DNA of 64,000 nt from Bacteroidetes bacterium GWB2_32_14 (GCA_001768235.1 MENK01000008.1:1-64000); one strand, 5' to 3'; shown: positions 19,249 to 28,673, counted from the first letter of the stretch. Notes: a model not told the origin generated them from the letters alone. A program made the numbers and translations.

Positions 19249-19269
19249 TGAAATTGATTTTTTATTCTC

Positions 19270-19297
19270 AAGCCTGATAATACATTCAGGCTTTTTT
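19270..19297 (+). terminator. rho-independent terminator
   Basis: An 8-bp stem AAGCCTGA/TCAGGCTT followed by a T run, 22 bp after the unknown gene. Confidence 0.75.
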
Positions 19298-19512
19298 AAT
19301 TTTTTATTATTAACTTATTGCATCATTTTTTGTTTTCATTCGTCTATAAAATAAAAGTTGCTGTTTGAAATCGTACGCTTTCTGTTTCAATATCGAACAA
19401 TTAAGAGCTTGATTTTACATGTTTTTAATTATATAAACCTGATATTATGGAAGTTAGATTAAATGGCATGAGAAATGAGATGAATAAAAAGTAAAATTTA
19501 AATTTTAAGGTT

Positions 19513-19821
19513 ATGGTAGTAGATTTAAAAGCAAACGAATTGGTTTTAAAAGCAGGCGATTCCAACTTATGTGCCGACGAAACAACCATTGATGGTAAAT
19601 TGATATTAACAAATCAACGTGTTTATTTCAAAACAAAAAATGAGAATCATTCTCAGTTTAACATGGAAATATTACCATCACAAATAAAAGAGATTATCTA
19701 TTTTAACACGCTGAAAATATTTCCAAACGGATTAAATATTATTCTAAAAGAAGGAAAAGAGCTTCGGTTTAAAATTGGTGACCGTAATTCCTGGGGACAG
19801 GCATTAAATAGAATATATTAA
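19513..19821 (+). CDS. small GRAM/PH-like domain protein
   Basis: The 102-residue product resembles a single GRAM-like domain: ELVLKAGDSNLCADETTIDG, KLILTNQRVYFKTK (the characteristic LTN-x-R-hydrophobic strand), then LPSQIKEIIYFNTLKIFPN and GLNIILKEGKELRFKIGDR with a final W in RNSWGQALNRIY. It has no signal peptide. Bacterial proteins of this type have no settled function and may bind lipids or partner proteins. It is flanked by terminators on both sides, so it is probably expressed alone. The family call is by pattern. Confidence 0.65.
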   Translation: MVVDLKANELVLKAGDSNLCADETTIDGKLILTNQRVYFKTKNENHSQFNMEILPSQIKEIIYFNTLKIFPNGLNIILKEGKELRFKIGDRNSWGQALNRIY

Positions 19822-19869
19822 GATTTACTACCATTTATATTTACATATATTTCCAATATCTACAGAGGA

Positions 19870-19899
19870 GATGAGTCAATTTTTTGATTCATCTTTTTT
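19870..19899 (+). terminator. rho-independent terminator
   Basis: GATGAGTCA paired with TGATTCATC around a T-rich loop, then TTTTTT, 48 bp after the GRAM-like gene. Confidence 0.65.
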
Positions 19900-19985
19900 A
19901 CATTTATAAGAATCACTCCAAAAAATTAATTAATTTTAAACAACATGTATTATTAATTGTTACATGATCAATAATTAAACAATCG

Positions 19986-20492
19986 ATGAAACCAATAGGA
20001 ATTTTTTACGGTTCAACTACCGGGAAAACAGAAATTATAGCTAAAAAAATTAAAAATCAATTTACTGATACCCAAATAGATATTTACAATGTTCGTTTTG
20101 CCAGTGAAAAGGATTTGGAAAAATACGATAATATTATCTTAGGAACATCAACCTGGGGAAAAGCAGAACTACAAAAAGATTTTAAAGATTTTTTATCGAT
20201 ACTAAAAAAAGCAAATTTGCGTGGAAAAAAAATAGCCATCTTTGGTGTAGGTGATTCATCAAAATACCCGGTTTCTTTTGCCGATTCCATTGGAATTGTA
20301 TTTGAAGTTTTGGAAGGTAAGGGAGCAATATTTGTAGGAGAATTCTCAGTTAAAGGCTACCACTTTGAATCGTCATTATCTATTTTTGGAGATAAGTTTG
20401 CAGGCTTACCAATCGACGAAGATTCTGAATGCGATTTAAATAAAGAAAGAATATCCATGTGGACTGATTTACTTAAACTCAGCCTTAATTAA
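19986..20492 (+). CDS. fldA: flavodoxin (long-chain type)
   Basis: The 168-residue electron carrier binds FMN. The phosphate loop is YGSTTGKTEIIA (residues 8-19; most flavodoxins have GNTE, here GKTE), the second loop is GTSTWGKAELQKDF with the flavin-stacking Trp, and the third is FGVGDSSKYPVSFADS. The extra segment around GEFSVKGYHFESSLSIFGDK is the long-chain insertion. The next gene is another flavodoxin-fold protein. No reductase or partner enzyme is adjacent. Confidence 0.9.
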   Translation: MKPIGIFYGSTTGKTEIIAKKIKNQFTDTQIDIYNVRFASEKDLEKYDNIILGTSTWGKAELQKDFKDFLSILKKANLRGKKIAIFGVGDSSKYPVSFADSIGIVFEVLEGKGAIFVGEFSVKGYHFESSLSIFGDKFAGLPIDEDSECDLNKERISMWTDLLKLSLN

Positions 20493-20601
20493 AATCTCAT
20501 CAACTACCCGCTCTAAATCAATAATCACGTTTTAAATTTTAATCAATTTTAATAAATCTGTGTTATTTTAGTATTTTTGATAAATTTAATATTTATTCAA
20601 A

Positions 20602-21078
20602 ATGGATACGGCTATTATTTATGCAACAAAACACGGATGCACAGAGAAGTGTTCACAAACTCTTGCAAATGAACTGCCTGCAAACACACAACTTTTTAAT
20701 CTTGAAACTTCTGATATTATAAATATTGATAATTATGAAGTTATCATCTTGGGTGGTTCAATTCATGCAGGAATGGTTAATAAAACTCTCAAAAAATATA
20801 TTGAAAAAAACCTTGCCCTGTTATCAGATAAAAAAATTGGATTATTCTTGTGTTGCATGGAAGAAAACGATAAAGCCATAGAGCAGTTTAACAATGCTTT
20901 TCCTGAAAAATTAAGAAACAGGGCTACTGCCAAAGGCTTTTTTGGAGGTGAGTTTAATTTCGAGAAGATGAACTTTATTGAAAAAGCTATCATTAAAAAA
21001 ATTGCACATATTGAAGACAGTATGTCGAAAATTAACTATCAGAATATTAAAACTTTTGCAACTGAAATGATAAAATAA
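20602..21078 (+). CDS. flavodoxin-fold protein, HemG-like
   Basis: The 158-residue product has an FMN loop IYATKHGCTEKCSQ, a second loop GGSIHAGMVNKTLKKY and a third region FLCCMEENDKA followed by RATAKGFFGGEF. This is the flavodoxin_5 type that includes HemG, the menaquinone-dependent protoporphyrinogen oxidase. In anaerobes most relatives are of unknown function, so a heme role is not claimed. It follows fldA by 109 bp. Confidence 0.8.
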   Translation: MDTAIIYATKHGCTEKCSQTLANELPANTQLFNLETSDIINIDNYEVIILGGSIHAGMVNKTLKKYIEKNLALLSDKKIGLFLCCMEENDKAIEQFNNAFPEKLRNRATAKGFFGGEFNFEKMNFIEKAIIKKIAHIEDSMSKINYQNIKTFATEMIK

Positions 21079-21213
21079 CCCTATGTATGCGTAATATTTT
21101 TTCATGCTGAGCCCGAAAGCAATTTCAAGCTTTCTTTTTTATTAATATTTTATGAAATCTGCAAGCAAAATTTTAACTTGCAACTCTTTATTCATAAACT
21201 TAAATCCATTAAT

Positions 21214-22863
21214 ATGATACGAAATTTATTAAAAATCACTTCATTAATTATTGCAACTGTTATAATATTCAGTTGTGCAAAACCAAGCCCATACACCATG
21301 GAAGAACTAGCAGATATTCAGAAAAAGGTAAACGAGTTTGTCGAAGTTGAGCTTTCAACAGATATAAGCCATTTAACTGATAATGACAAAAAAATGTTAA
21401 ATTACTTATTCGATGCAGCACAGATTATGGACAACCTGTATTGGAAACAAGCTTACGGAAATAAAGATGAATTAATTAATAGTATTCAAGAGCCTGCAGT
21501 AAGAGAATTCGTAAAAATAAATTACGGGCCATGGGAACGCCTAAACAACAATAAACCATTCACGAAAGATTCAACAATCAAACCCGCAGGTGCAAATTTC
21601 TATCCATCCGACATGGCCAAGGAAGAATTCGAAACATTTGAATCAGCTGATAAAACCAGTTTATATACAGTTATCAGACGCGATGAAAACGGGAAATTAA
21701 AATCAGTACCTTATCATGCAGAATATAAAGCAGAAATTGACAAAGCTGCCGAACTTGTTAAAAAAGCAGCCGAATTAGCCAACGATGAAGGCTTAAAAAA
21801 CTATTTAAATCTTCGTGCTGAAGCATTGCTTACCGATGAATACTTGGCAAGCGATATGGCCTGGATGGATATGAAAACCAATTCTATTGATTTTGTTATA
21901 GGCCCAATTGAGAATTATGAAGATGGTTTATATGGATACAAAGCTGCTTATGAATCGTTTATCCTCATAAAAGATATGGAATGGACTGTTAAATTAGCAA
22001 AATTTGCAGCACTGCTACCAGAATTGCAAACAAAATTACCGGTAGCAAATGAATATAAAACAGAAGTCCCAGGCAGCGATTCCGACCTAGGTGTTTACGA
22101 TGCAGTGTATTATGCAGGCGACTGTAATTCAGGAAGTAAAACCATAGCAATTAATCTCCCTAATGATGAACGGGTTCATATCGAAAAAGGTAGTAGAAAA
22201 CTGCAATTAAAAAACTCGATGAACTATAAATTTGAGAAAATTCTTAAACCGATAAGCACGATTGTTATTGACGAATCTCAACTACAATATGTAAAATTTG
22301 ATGCATTTTTCGAAAATGTAATGTTTCACGAAGTTGCTCATGGATTAGGAATTAAAAATACCATAAATAATAAAGGTACTGTTCGTGATGCTTTAAAAGA
22401 AAAATATAGCGGAATTGAAGAAGCCAAAGCCGATATTCTGGGCTTATTTCTTGTAACCCAACTTGCCGAAATGGGTGAACTTGGGGAAAAAGATTTAATG
22501 GATAATTATGTCACTTTCTTATCTGGAATTTTCCGTTCTGTTCGGTTTGGAGCCGCCAGTTCACATGGTAAATCGAATATGATTCAATTCAACTATTTCA
22601 ACGAACAAGGCGCATTTACCCGCGATGAAGTAACCGGGAAATATAAAGTTGATTTTGAAAAAATGACCCAGGCCGTTAGTTCTCTGGGAGAAAAAATTCT
22701 TGTAATTCAGGGTAATGGCGATTATGATGCTGCCAGCAAATTAGTCGAAGAAATGAGTATTATTAAAGAAACTCTTCAAAACGACCTGAATAAAATTGGT
22801 GAAGCAGGTATTCCAAGAGATATCCGGTTTAAACAGGGAAAAGATGTTTTAGGTATTATCTAA
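21214..22863 (+). CDS. M49 (dipeptidyl-peptidase III)-like metallopeptidase lipoprotein
   Basis: I start at the ATG at 21214 because it gives a proper lipoprotein signal, with Cys21 in VIIFSCAKPS. Upstream in-frame codons would mask it. The 549-residue protein has a zinc site HEVAHG (residues 372-377) and a second motif EEAKAD (402-407), about 30 residues apart. The spacing and the surrounding text (INLPNDERVHIEKGSRKLQLKN, DAFFENVMFHEVAHGLG) match bacterial DPP III-like proteins. Classic M49 enzymes have the hexapeptide HEXXGH; this one has the pentapeptide HEXXH form known in a minority of the family. It probably removes dipeptides from peptides in the periplasm. A terminator follows. Confidence 0.78.
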   Translation: MIRNLLKITSLIIATVIIFSCAKPSPYTMEELADIQKKVNEFVEVELSTDISHLTDNDKKMLNYLFDAAQIMDNLYWKQAYGNKDELINSIQEPAVREFVKINYGPWERLNNNKPFTKDSTIKPAGANFYPSDMAKEEFETFESADKTSLYTVIRRDENGKLKSVPYHAEYKAEIDKAAELVKKAAELANDEGLKNYLNLRAEALLTDEYLASDMAWMDMKTNSIDFVIGPIENYEDGLYGYKAAYESFILIKDMEWTVKLAKFAALLPELQTKLPVANEYKTEVPGSDSDLGVYDAVYYAGDCNSGSKTIAINLPNDERVHIEKGSRKLQLKNSMNYKFEKILKPISTIVIDESQLQYVKFDAFFENVMFHEVAHGLGIKNTINNKGTVRDALKEKYSGIEEAKADILGLFLVTQLAEMGELGEKDLMDNYVTFLSGIFRSVRFGAASSHGKSNMIQFNYFNEQGAFTRDEVTGKYKVDFEKMTQAVSSLGEKILVIQGNGDYDAASKLVEEMSIIKETLQNDLNKIGEAGIPRDIRFKQGKDVLGII

Positions 22864-22883
22864 TTTCAAAATTTTATAAATTT

Positions 22884-22917
22884 AAAAAGGTTCAAATTTT
22901 TTTGAACCTTTTTTTTA
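22884..22917 (+). terminator. rho-independent terminator
   Basis: A stem AAAAAGGTTCAAA/TTTGAACCTTTTT with a long T run, just after the peptidase gene. Confidence 0.8.
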
Positions 22918-22954
22918 TTTAAATTCATGCCATCTTTTAAATTCTTATTTTACA

Positions 22955-24916
22955 TTGATTATCAATAAAATAAAAATATCGTTTCTCGTAATTTTAATTG
23001 CTTATCTGTCCGAACTATCAGATGCAACAGCACAGAGTATCAACTATTTTGCTTTAAATAACAGAAATACAGAATTCGAAGAAAATATTATTAAAGAAAA
23101 ACAAAAAGTTAACTCAGGGGAATTTAAAACAGATACTATTTTATTAAAAAAACTGAAAGAAAAAGAAATTAAATCAGAAAATTTTTATGATTCAATACGG
23201 ACTATAGCTTCACAAAACCTGATTACACGAAAAGCAATTGAGTTTATACTTACAAAAAATCCATCGAATGGAATAAATATGTTACCAGAATTAAATAATT
23301 CTGAAGAATACTTTTCAAAATACAAGGGGAAAACAATACGAAATATTGAAATCACTAAATTAAATGTTTTTAGCCCCGATTTTAAGGAGCCTTTGTATTC
23401 AGGAACATCGTGGATACAAGATGCCGGAAACTTAGTCCATATTAAAACCAGGGACAACTTATTGAAAAACTACCTTCTTTTCGCCGAGGGTGATACTATA
23501 GACCCTTTAGAATTAACCGATAACGAACGATTACTGCGCGAAATTGAATTCATAAAAACTGCCTATATCCAGGTTATGGAAGTTGAAGGCAGTAATGATT
23601 TGGTTGATATATTAATCATTACAAGAGATCTTTGGTCGTTAGGTTTTTCTGCAAATTTATACAACACCTCATCAGGTGCGATTGAAGTATTTGAAAATAA
23701 CTTATATGGCCTCGGCCAAAAAGTTGAAGGAAGTTTATTTATAAATTCAGATTATTTACCTGCTACAGGTTATGAATTTGCTTATAAATTTGATAACATC
23801 AGCAACTCGTATATAAAATCAAGAATTAAATACCACAATGCATTTGATACAGAAAAATACGGGATAGAGATTTGGAGAAAATTCTACTCTTACAACACGA
23901 AATATGCCGGAAGTATTAATATTTCTCAAACATCAACACTAAAAGATATTAAGAAACCAGATACAACACTTTATAACACCCGGCTTAATTATTCTACACA
24001 GGATATTTGGTTTGGCAGATCATTTATTCTTAAAAATCTAAACTCAGGTTTTTACAAACGTTCAAGAATTGTTTTAGGTGCACGATTTATTAATACAAAT
24101 TTTTATAAAGGACCCGAAGTAAGCGAGCGATATAATTACTTGTATCACGACAACCAGATTTTTCTAGGAAGTATTGCATTTGCACAACAAAAACATATAA
24201 AATCAAATTTAATATATGGATTTGGGAAAATTGAAGATATTCCCTTAGGCAATTTAATACAGGTTAATTTTGGGTATGAAAAAGATGAGTTTTATAAAAG
24301 GCCTTATTTGGGATTAAACCATTCCGGCGGCATATCAATTAAGAAATTAGGATATTTAAACTACCAGTTAGAATTTGGAGGGTTTTTATACGAAAAACGT
24401 TTAGAGCAAGGTGTAATTTCTTTTAATACCCAGTTGATTTCAAATATTCATTATATAAACCGGTTAAAATTCAGAGAGTTTTTACGAATCAATTATACAC
24501 GTGGAATAAACAGGTTTAGTGACGAGAATATCTACCTTGATTCAAGAAAAGATATTTGGGGCCTGGAAAGTAATTATTTATTTGGTACCCAAAAAATTGG
24601 TGCTCATGCAGAAACCGTGGCATATTCAGATATGTTTCTCTATAATTTTCGTTTTGTTTTTTTTGGTTTTGGCGATATTGGATTCATTGGGCCTGAAAAT
24701 AAATCACTTTTTTCAAATAGTTTATATAGTGGAATAGGGCTTGGGTTCCGGGTTAGAAATGAAAACCTTGTTTTTAAAACTTTCCAGGTACGTTTTGCAT
24801 ATTATCCTTTAGTTCCCGAAGATAGCAACCACTTTTACATGCTCATCTCCGGAGAAACATACACAACTCCGATAAATTTTGAGCCTTCGGCTCCTAATAC
24901 AATTGATTATAAATAG
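22955..24916 (+). CDS. POTRA-plus-barrel outer-membrane protein (BamA/TamA-like superfamily)
   Basis: The 653-residue product seems to start at TTG (22955): that codon gives a signal peptide (about residues 1-26, ending TAQS), and no in-frame ATG precedes it. Residues about 125-225 contain a POTRA-like region: GKTIRNIEITKLNVFSPDF, DNLLKNYLLFAEGDTIDP, LTDNERLLREIEFIKTAYIQ, VDILIITRDLWSLGFS. The rest is a strand-rich outer-membrane barrel, with ENNLYGLGQKVEGSLF at its entry. Members of this superfamily insert or export outer-membrane proteins, but this single-POTRA Bacteroidota type has no known client. The last residues (INFEPSAPNTIDYK) extend past the barrel, which is unusual because many such barrels end in an aromatic residue. 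Confidence 0.78.
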   Translation: MIINKIKISFLVILIAYLSELSDATAQSINYFALNNRNTEFEENIIKEKQKVNSGEFKTDTILLKKLKEKEIKSENFYDSIRTIASQNLITRKAIEFILTKNPSNGINMLPELNNSEEYFSKYKGKTIRNIEITKLNVFSPDFKEPLYSGTSWIQDAGNLVHIKTRDNLLKNYLLFAEGDTIDPLELTDNERLLREIEFIKTAYIQVMEVEGSNDLVDILIITRDLWSLGFSANLYNTSSGAIEVFENNLYGLGQKVEGSLFINSDYLPATGYEFAYKFDNISNSYIKSRIKYHNAFDTEKYGIEIWRKFYSYNTKYAGSINISQTSTLKDIKKPDTTLYNTRLNYSTQDIWFGRSFILKNLNSGFYKRSRIVLGARFINTNFYKGPEVSERYNYLYHDNQIFLGSIAFAQQKHIKSNLIYGFGKIEDIPLGNLIQVNFGYEKDEFYKRPYLGLNHSGGISIKKLGYLNYQLEFGGFLYEKRLEQGVISFNTQLISNIHYINRLKFREFLRINYTRGINRFSDENIYLDSRKDIWGLESNYLFGTQKIGAHAETVAYSDMFLYNFRFVFFGFGDIGFIGPENKSLFSNSLYSGIGLGFRVRNENLVFKTFQVRFAYYPLVPEDSNHFYMLISGETYTTPINFEPSAPNTIDYK

Positions 24917-24939
24917 ACCAATATTTTATTTCTATAAAG

Positions 24940-25073
24940 GTTAAGCTGCCATGCGGCATTTTACCCGGCAACGTAGTTGCTATATCTTTGTAGATAAATG
25001 TATAATAAAATTTGTAAAGCAACATAGTTGCGACACCTTAATCAGTTCTAATTTTAACCGGGAACCAATGATT
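24940..25073. repeat. REP-like dispersed repeat, copy B
   Basis: Two near-identical 13-base palindromes, GCAACGTAGTTGC and GCAACATAGTTGC, lie about 60 bases apart around CTTTGTAGA. The second is followed by GACACCTTAATCAG and then by the tail AATTTTAACCGGGAACCAATG, which closely resembles the tail of copy A near base 59-79. It lies in the 243-bp gap between the barrel gene and the peroxiredoxin. Confidence 0.55.
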
Positions 25074-25159
25074 CTAAACGTTAAATTCTCTGAACATTAC
25101 GTAGTATTTTTTGTTTAACCGGTAAAGAAAACCTATTGTTAAACTATAAAAATTAAATT

Positions 25160-25789
25160 ATGTCAGTATTAGTAGGGAAAAAAGCACCATCTTTTAAAAC
25201 AGATGCTGTTATAAATGGAAATCAAATAGTAGAAAATTTTTCGTTGGATCAATACCTGGGTAAGAAATATGTATTATTTTATTTTTATCCGGCCGATTTC
25301 ACTTTCGTTTGCCCAACCGAAATTCTTGCATTTCAGGAGAAAATTGCCGATTTTGAAAAACGAAATGTTGCTGTTGTCGGATGTTCTGTTGATTCAGCAT
25401 TTTCACATTGGAAATGGTTGCAATCCGAATTAAAAGAAGGTGGAATAAAAGGTGTCAAATACCCTATAGTTGCCGATCTTTCTAAAACAATATCTGAAAA
25501 CTATGATGTTTTAGCCGGGTATTATGATTATGATGACGATGACCAGATCATTTTTAACGGAACCCCACAAGCTTATCGAGGACTTTTTTTAATTGATAAA
25601 CAGGGAATTGTACGCCACCAATTAGTTAATGATATGCCATTGGGCAGAAGTGTTGATGAAGCATTACGTATGATTGACGCACTGCAATATTTCGAAGAGA
25701 ACGGTGAAGTATGCCCCGCCAACTGGAAAAAAGGTGATAAAGCACTTAAACCAACACAAGAAGGAATTTCTGAATATTTAAGTCATTAA
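25160..25789 (+). CDS. 2-Cys peroxiredoxin (AhpC/Prx1 type)
   Basis: The 209-residue thiol peroxidase reduces H2O2 and organic peroxides. The peroxidatic Cys is Cys51 in DFTFVCPTE and the resolving Cys is Cys185 in EVCPANW, so it is a typical 2-Cys enzyme. Compared with classic AhpC it has a short acidic insertion (YYDYDDDDQIIFNGTPQ) before AYRGLFLIDKQGIVRH, which I consider normal for Bacteroidota. No AhpF reductase is adjacent. It has its own terminator. Confidence 0.93.
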   Translation: MSVLVGKKAPSFKTDAVINGNQIVENFSLDQYLGKKYVLFYFYPADFTFVCPTEILAFQEKIADFEKRNVAVVGCSVDSAFSHWKWLQSELKEGGIKGVKYPIVADLSKTISENYDVLAGYYDYDDDDQIIFNGTPQAYRGLFLIDKQGIVRHQLVNDMPLGRSVDEALRMIDALQYFEENGEVCPANWKKGDKALKPTQEGISEYLSH

Positions 25790-25807
25790 TGGGAAATACT
25801 TTTTATT

Positions 25808-25837
25808 AAAAGCATCTCTTATAGTGATGCTTTTTTT
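25808..25837 (+). terminator. rho-independent terminator
   Basis: AGCATC/GATGCT stem followed by seven T residues, between the peroxiredoxin gene and pabB. Confidence 0.7.
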
Positions 25838-25848
25838 ATTTTTGCTGT

Positions 25849-27156
25849 ATGAGAGCAAGTCTTAAAATTGATATTCAGGATATTCATTTATTCAAACAGA
25901 AGTTACTCACGTGGGGAAATTCTTTCGACACATTCGTTTTTTTAGATAGTAACGACTTTACCAAAATCAACAAAGAATTTACCTATTATGAATATGACTT
26001 TTTAGCTGGAGTTAATGTAAATAAAGATCTTACCGCTTCCGAATTTAATGGGTTTAAAAAGCTAACCGATTTTTCGAATGTAAATGACTGGATATTTGGT
26101 TATTTAACCTACGATTTAAAAAATGAAACGGAAAATTTGAAATCCGAAAATATAGATGAGCTTCTATTTCCTGCAACCCATTTTTTTGTTCCCGGATTTG
26201 TTTTTACTTGCAAAAGTAAAAAGATTGAAATTCATTTTCATGAGAACGATTCTACGATTGAAGATATTACAAAACTTATACTTGCAATTCAAAATACAGA
26301 AATATCATTTTCTGAAGATAAGACCAATTCATTAAAACTTAAATCAAGATTCTCGAAAAACGAATACATCTCAACTGTAGAAAAATTAAAACATCATATT
26401 CAGATTGGAGATATTTACGAGGTTAATTTTTGCCAGGAATTTTATATTGAATCAAAAATAAATGCTCTTGAAACTTTTTTTAAATTAAAAGATATCTCAC
26501 CTACCCCGTTTTCGTGTTTTTATAAATTAAATAACAACTACCTGATTTGTGCAAGTCCCGAAAGATTTATAAAAAAAACAGGAACTAAAGTAATTTCGCA
26601 ACCCATAAAAGGAACAATACGAAGAGGAAAAACTGAACAGGAAGATATCTTGTTAAAAGAAAAGCTCTTGAATGATCCAAAAGAACGTGCTGAAAATGTG
26701 ATGATTGTTGACCTGGTACGAAACGACCTTTCACGGACAGCAAAAAAAGGTACTGTTAACGTTGAAGAATTATTTGGGATTTACAGCTTCAAACAAGTTC
26801 ACCAAATGATTTCAACTGTTGTTTCAGAAGTAGAATCAACAACTAACATTGTTGATATCATTAAGAATGCTTTTCCCATGGGATCTATGACCGGAGCACC
26901 AAAAATAAGAGCAATGCAACTTATTGAACAATACGAGAAGACAAAGCGAGGATTGTATTCCGGTACTATTGGATTTATTACACCTGAAAAAGATTTTGAT
27001 TTTAATGTAGTAATTCGCAGTATTTTGTATAACGAAGCAAAAAATTATGTATCTTTTACCGTTGGAGGAGCAATTACCAGTTTATCGGAACCTGAAAAAG
27101 AATACGATGAATGTATGATAAAAGCAAAAGCAATAACAGATTTATTTAATATCTAA
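25849..27156 (+). CDS. pabB: aminodeoxychorismate synthase component I
   Basis: The 435-residue chorismate-binding enzyme converts chorismate to aminodeoxychorismate for folate synthesis. The C-terminal catalytic half shows the signature blocks HHIQIGDIYEVNFCQEF, SQPIKGTIRRGKTEQED, ENVMIVDLVRNDLSRTAKKG, PMGSMTGAPKIRAM and YSGTIGFITP. PIKGT is typical of PabB rather than the PIAGT of anthranilate synthase TrpE, and no trp gene is adjacent. The first 150 residues are the diverged N-terminal half. tilS follows after 3 bp, so the two are cotranscribed. No pabA or pabC is in the window. Confidence 0.88.
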   Translation: MRASLKIDIQDIHLFKQKLLTWGNSFDTFVFLDSNDFTKINKEFTYYEYDFLAGVNVNKDLTASEFNGFKKLTDFSNVNDWIFGYLTYDLKNETENLKSENIDELLFPATHFFVPGFVFTCKSKKIEIHFHENDSTIEDITKLILAIQNTEISFSEDKTNSLKLKSRFSKNEYISTVEKLKHHIQIGDIYEVNFCQEFYIESKINALETFFKLKDISPTPFSCFYKLNNNYLICASPERFIKKTGTKVISQPIKGTIRRGKTEQEDILLKEKLLNDPKERAENVMIVDLVRNDLSRTAKKGTVNVEELFGIYSFKQVHQMISTVVSEVESTTNIVDIIKNAFPMGSMTGAPKIRAMQLIEQYEKTKRGLYSGTIGFITPEKDFDFNVVIRSILYNEAKNYVSFTVGGAITSLSEPEKEYDECMIKAKAITDLFNI

Positions 27157-27159
27157 ATT

Positions 27160-28482
27160 ATGCTCGATCGTTTTCAAAGTTATATTCAAAAAAACAACTT
27201 ATGCCTGAAAACCGATAAAATCCTTCTTGGTGTAAGCGGAGGCATTGATTCAATAATCATGTTTCATCTTTTCAGATTATCAGGATATCATTTCGCAGTT
27301 GCCCATTGTAACTTCAGGTTAAGAGAACAAGAATCTGATGAAGACGAAGAGTTTGTAGAAAATCTGGCCGAAAATTTCAATATTCCATTTTTTAATACCC
27401 GTTTTAATACAAAGGCTATAGCAACAGATGAAGGAATATCCATTCAAATGGCTGCCAGGGATTTACGTTATGAATGGTTCGAAGAAATAAGAAAATCGAA
27501 AGGTTATGAATATATTGCTATTGCTCATAATTCCGACGATCAGATTGAAACATTTATAATAAATCTTACACGAGGTACAGGAATAAAAGGATTAACAGGA
27601 ATTAAAAATAAATCAGGCAAAATAATAAGGCCTCTCCTATTTGCCAGTCGTAAAGAAATTCTTGATTTTGCTTTACAAAACAGCTTTTTGTATCGCGAAG
27701 ATTCATCGAACAGTTCAAAGAAATATGCAAGAAACCTGATTCGGCATGATGTTATTTCTTTACTTGAAAAAATTAATCCCGCTTTCAGGCAGATAATGGT
27801 TGAAAATATTAAGCGTTTAAAAGAAACAGAACAGATTTTCACACAGGCTATACTGGAAAAATATAAAATAGTTGTTTCAAATCTGAACAATACAATCTTA
27901 CTGAGCATTGAAGAACTTAAAAAACTCGATCCTGTGGAAACCTATTTGCACGAGTTTTTAAAACCTTTTGGATTTTCAAATACTCAGGTAAATGATATTG
28001 TTTCGGTTTTCGACAGTGAGCCCGGCAAACAATTCATTACATCGACACACCGGCTAATTAAAGATCGTGAAAATCTAATATTGGAAGAAATTTCTGTTCA
28101 ACCCGGAAAAGTGTTTTATATAAATGAAAATGATATAAAACTTGAGCATCCTGTTGCTCTTTGTATTGAAAGAATAGAAATTGATGATTATTTTACCATT
28201 GAAAAGAACGCTGTTACCGGTCAGTTTGATTTAGATAAAATATCTTTCCCTTTAACCATTCGTAAATGGCAAAAAGGAGATTACTTCATGCCGCTGGGTA
28301 TGAAAAACCTGAAAAAAGTAAGTGATTTCTTTATCGATCAAAAACTATCTCTTTCGGAAAAAGAAAATGCATGGATACTCGAGAGTGGAAATAAAATTGT
28401 TTGGATTATTGGCTTACGGCCCGATGAGCGATTTAAAGTTACTTCTGATACGAAAAGTATTCTTAAAATACATCTGAGATAA
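27160..28482 (+). CDS. tilS: tRNA(Ile)-lysidine synthetase
   Basis: The 440-residue N-type ATP pyrophosphatase modifies C34 of the CAU-anticodon isoleucine tRNA to lysidine, so that it reads AUA. The PP-loop is VSGGIDS (residues 25-31), followed by VAHCNFRLREQESDEDEEF, AHNSDDQIETFIINLTRGTG, and the linker EDSSNSSKKYARNLIRH. The C-terminal domain contains RKWQKGDYFMPLGM and KKVSDFFIDQKL. Full length. It is translationally close to pabB (3-bp gap). Confidence 0.95.
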   Translation: MLDRFQSYIQKNNLCLKTDKILLGVSGGIDSIIMFHLFRLSGYHFAVAHCNFRLREQESDEDEEFVENLAENFNIPFFNTRFNTKAIATDEGISIQMAARDLRYEWFEEIRKSKGYEYIAIAHNSDDQIETFIINLTRGTGIKGLTGIKNKSGKIIRPLLFASRKEILDFALQNSFLYREDSSNSSKKYARNLIRHDVISLLEKINPAFRQIMVENIKRLKETEQIFTQAILEKYKIVVSNLNNTILLSIEELKKLDPVETYLHEFLKPFGFSNTQVNDIVSVFDSEPGKQFITSTHRLIKDRENLILEEISVQPGKVFYINENDIKLEHPVALCIERIEIDDYFTIEKNAVTGQFDLDKISFPLTIRKWQKGDYFMPLGMKNLKKVSDFFIDQKLSLSEKENAWILESGNKIVWIIGLRPDERFKVTSDTKSILKIHLR

Positions 28483-28494
28483 ACTACAGATACA

Positions 28495-28524
28495 GCTTGC
28501 CTGCCTTTGGCAGGAGCATTTTTT
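28495..28524 (+). terminator. palindromic repeat serving as the likely tilS terminator
   Basis: GCTTGCCTGCC, TTT, GGCAGGAGC forms a GC-rich hairpin followed by ATTTTTT. Its core belongs to the same CTGCC/GGCAG palindrome type as 7448-7469 and 30871-30888, so a dispersed repeat may have been used as a terminator. Confidence 0.6.
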
Positions 28525-28564
28525 AAAACAAACTAAATGAATATTAATGTATTTAGAATTTAAA

Positions 28565-28590
28565 GACAAGAATCTATTTTTAATTCTTGT
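28565..28590. other. 8-bp stem hairpin in the tilS-amt gap
   Basis: ACAAGAAT and ATTCTTGT pair perfectly around a T-rich loop. No T run follows on either side, so I do not call it a terminator. Confidence 0.4.
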
Positions 28591-28612
28591 ATCGAACTCA
28601 CGTTAATTTATG

Positions 28613-28642
28613 AAAAAAGGTTGCCTGAAATAGACAACCTTT
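28613..28642 (-). terminator. terminator of the ammonium transporter gene
   Basis: On the minus strand AAAGGTTG and CAACCTTT pair around a 14-nt loop and are followed by a T run, 31 bp past the amt stop codon. Confidence 0.7.
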
Positions 28643-28673
28643 CAAATTAAGATGAATTTAGATTAATCTGAAA

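Noticed and set aside
19448-19495. A 15-codon frame (ATG to TAA) just upstream of the GRAM-like gene.
   Set aside because: It is too short to support, has no recognisable sequence, and lies in an AT-rich leader. It could be a leader peptide but nothing shows it.
25081-25159. A promoter or OxyR-type site before the peroxiredoxin gene.
   Set aside because: There is a T-rich run near 25105-25113 but no clean TAnnTTTG box or OxyR-like palindrome.
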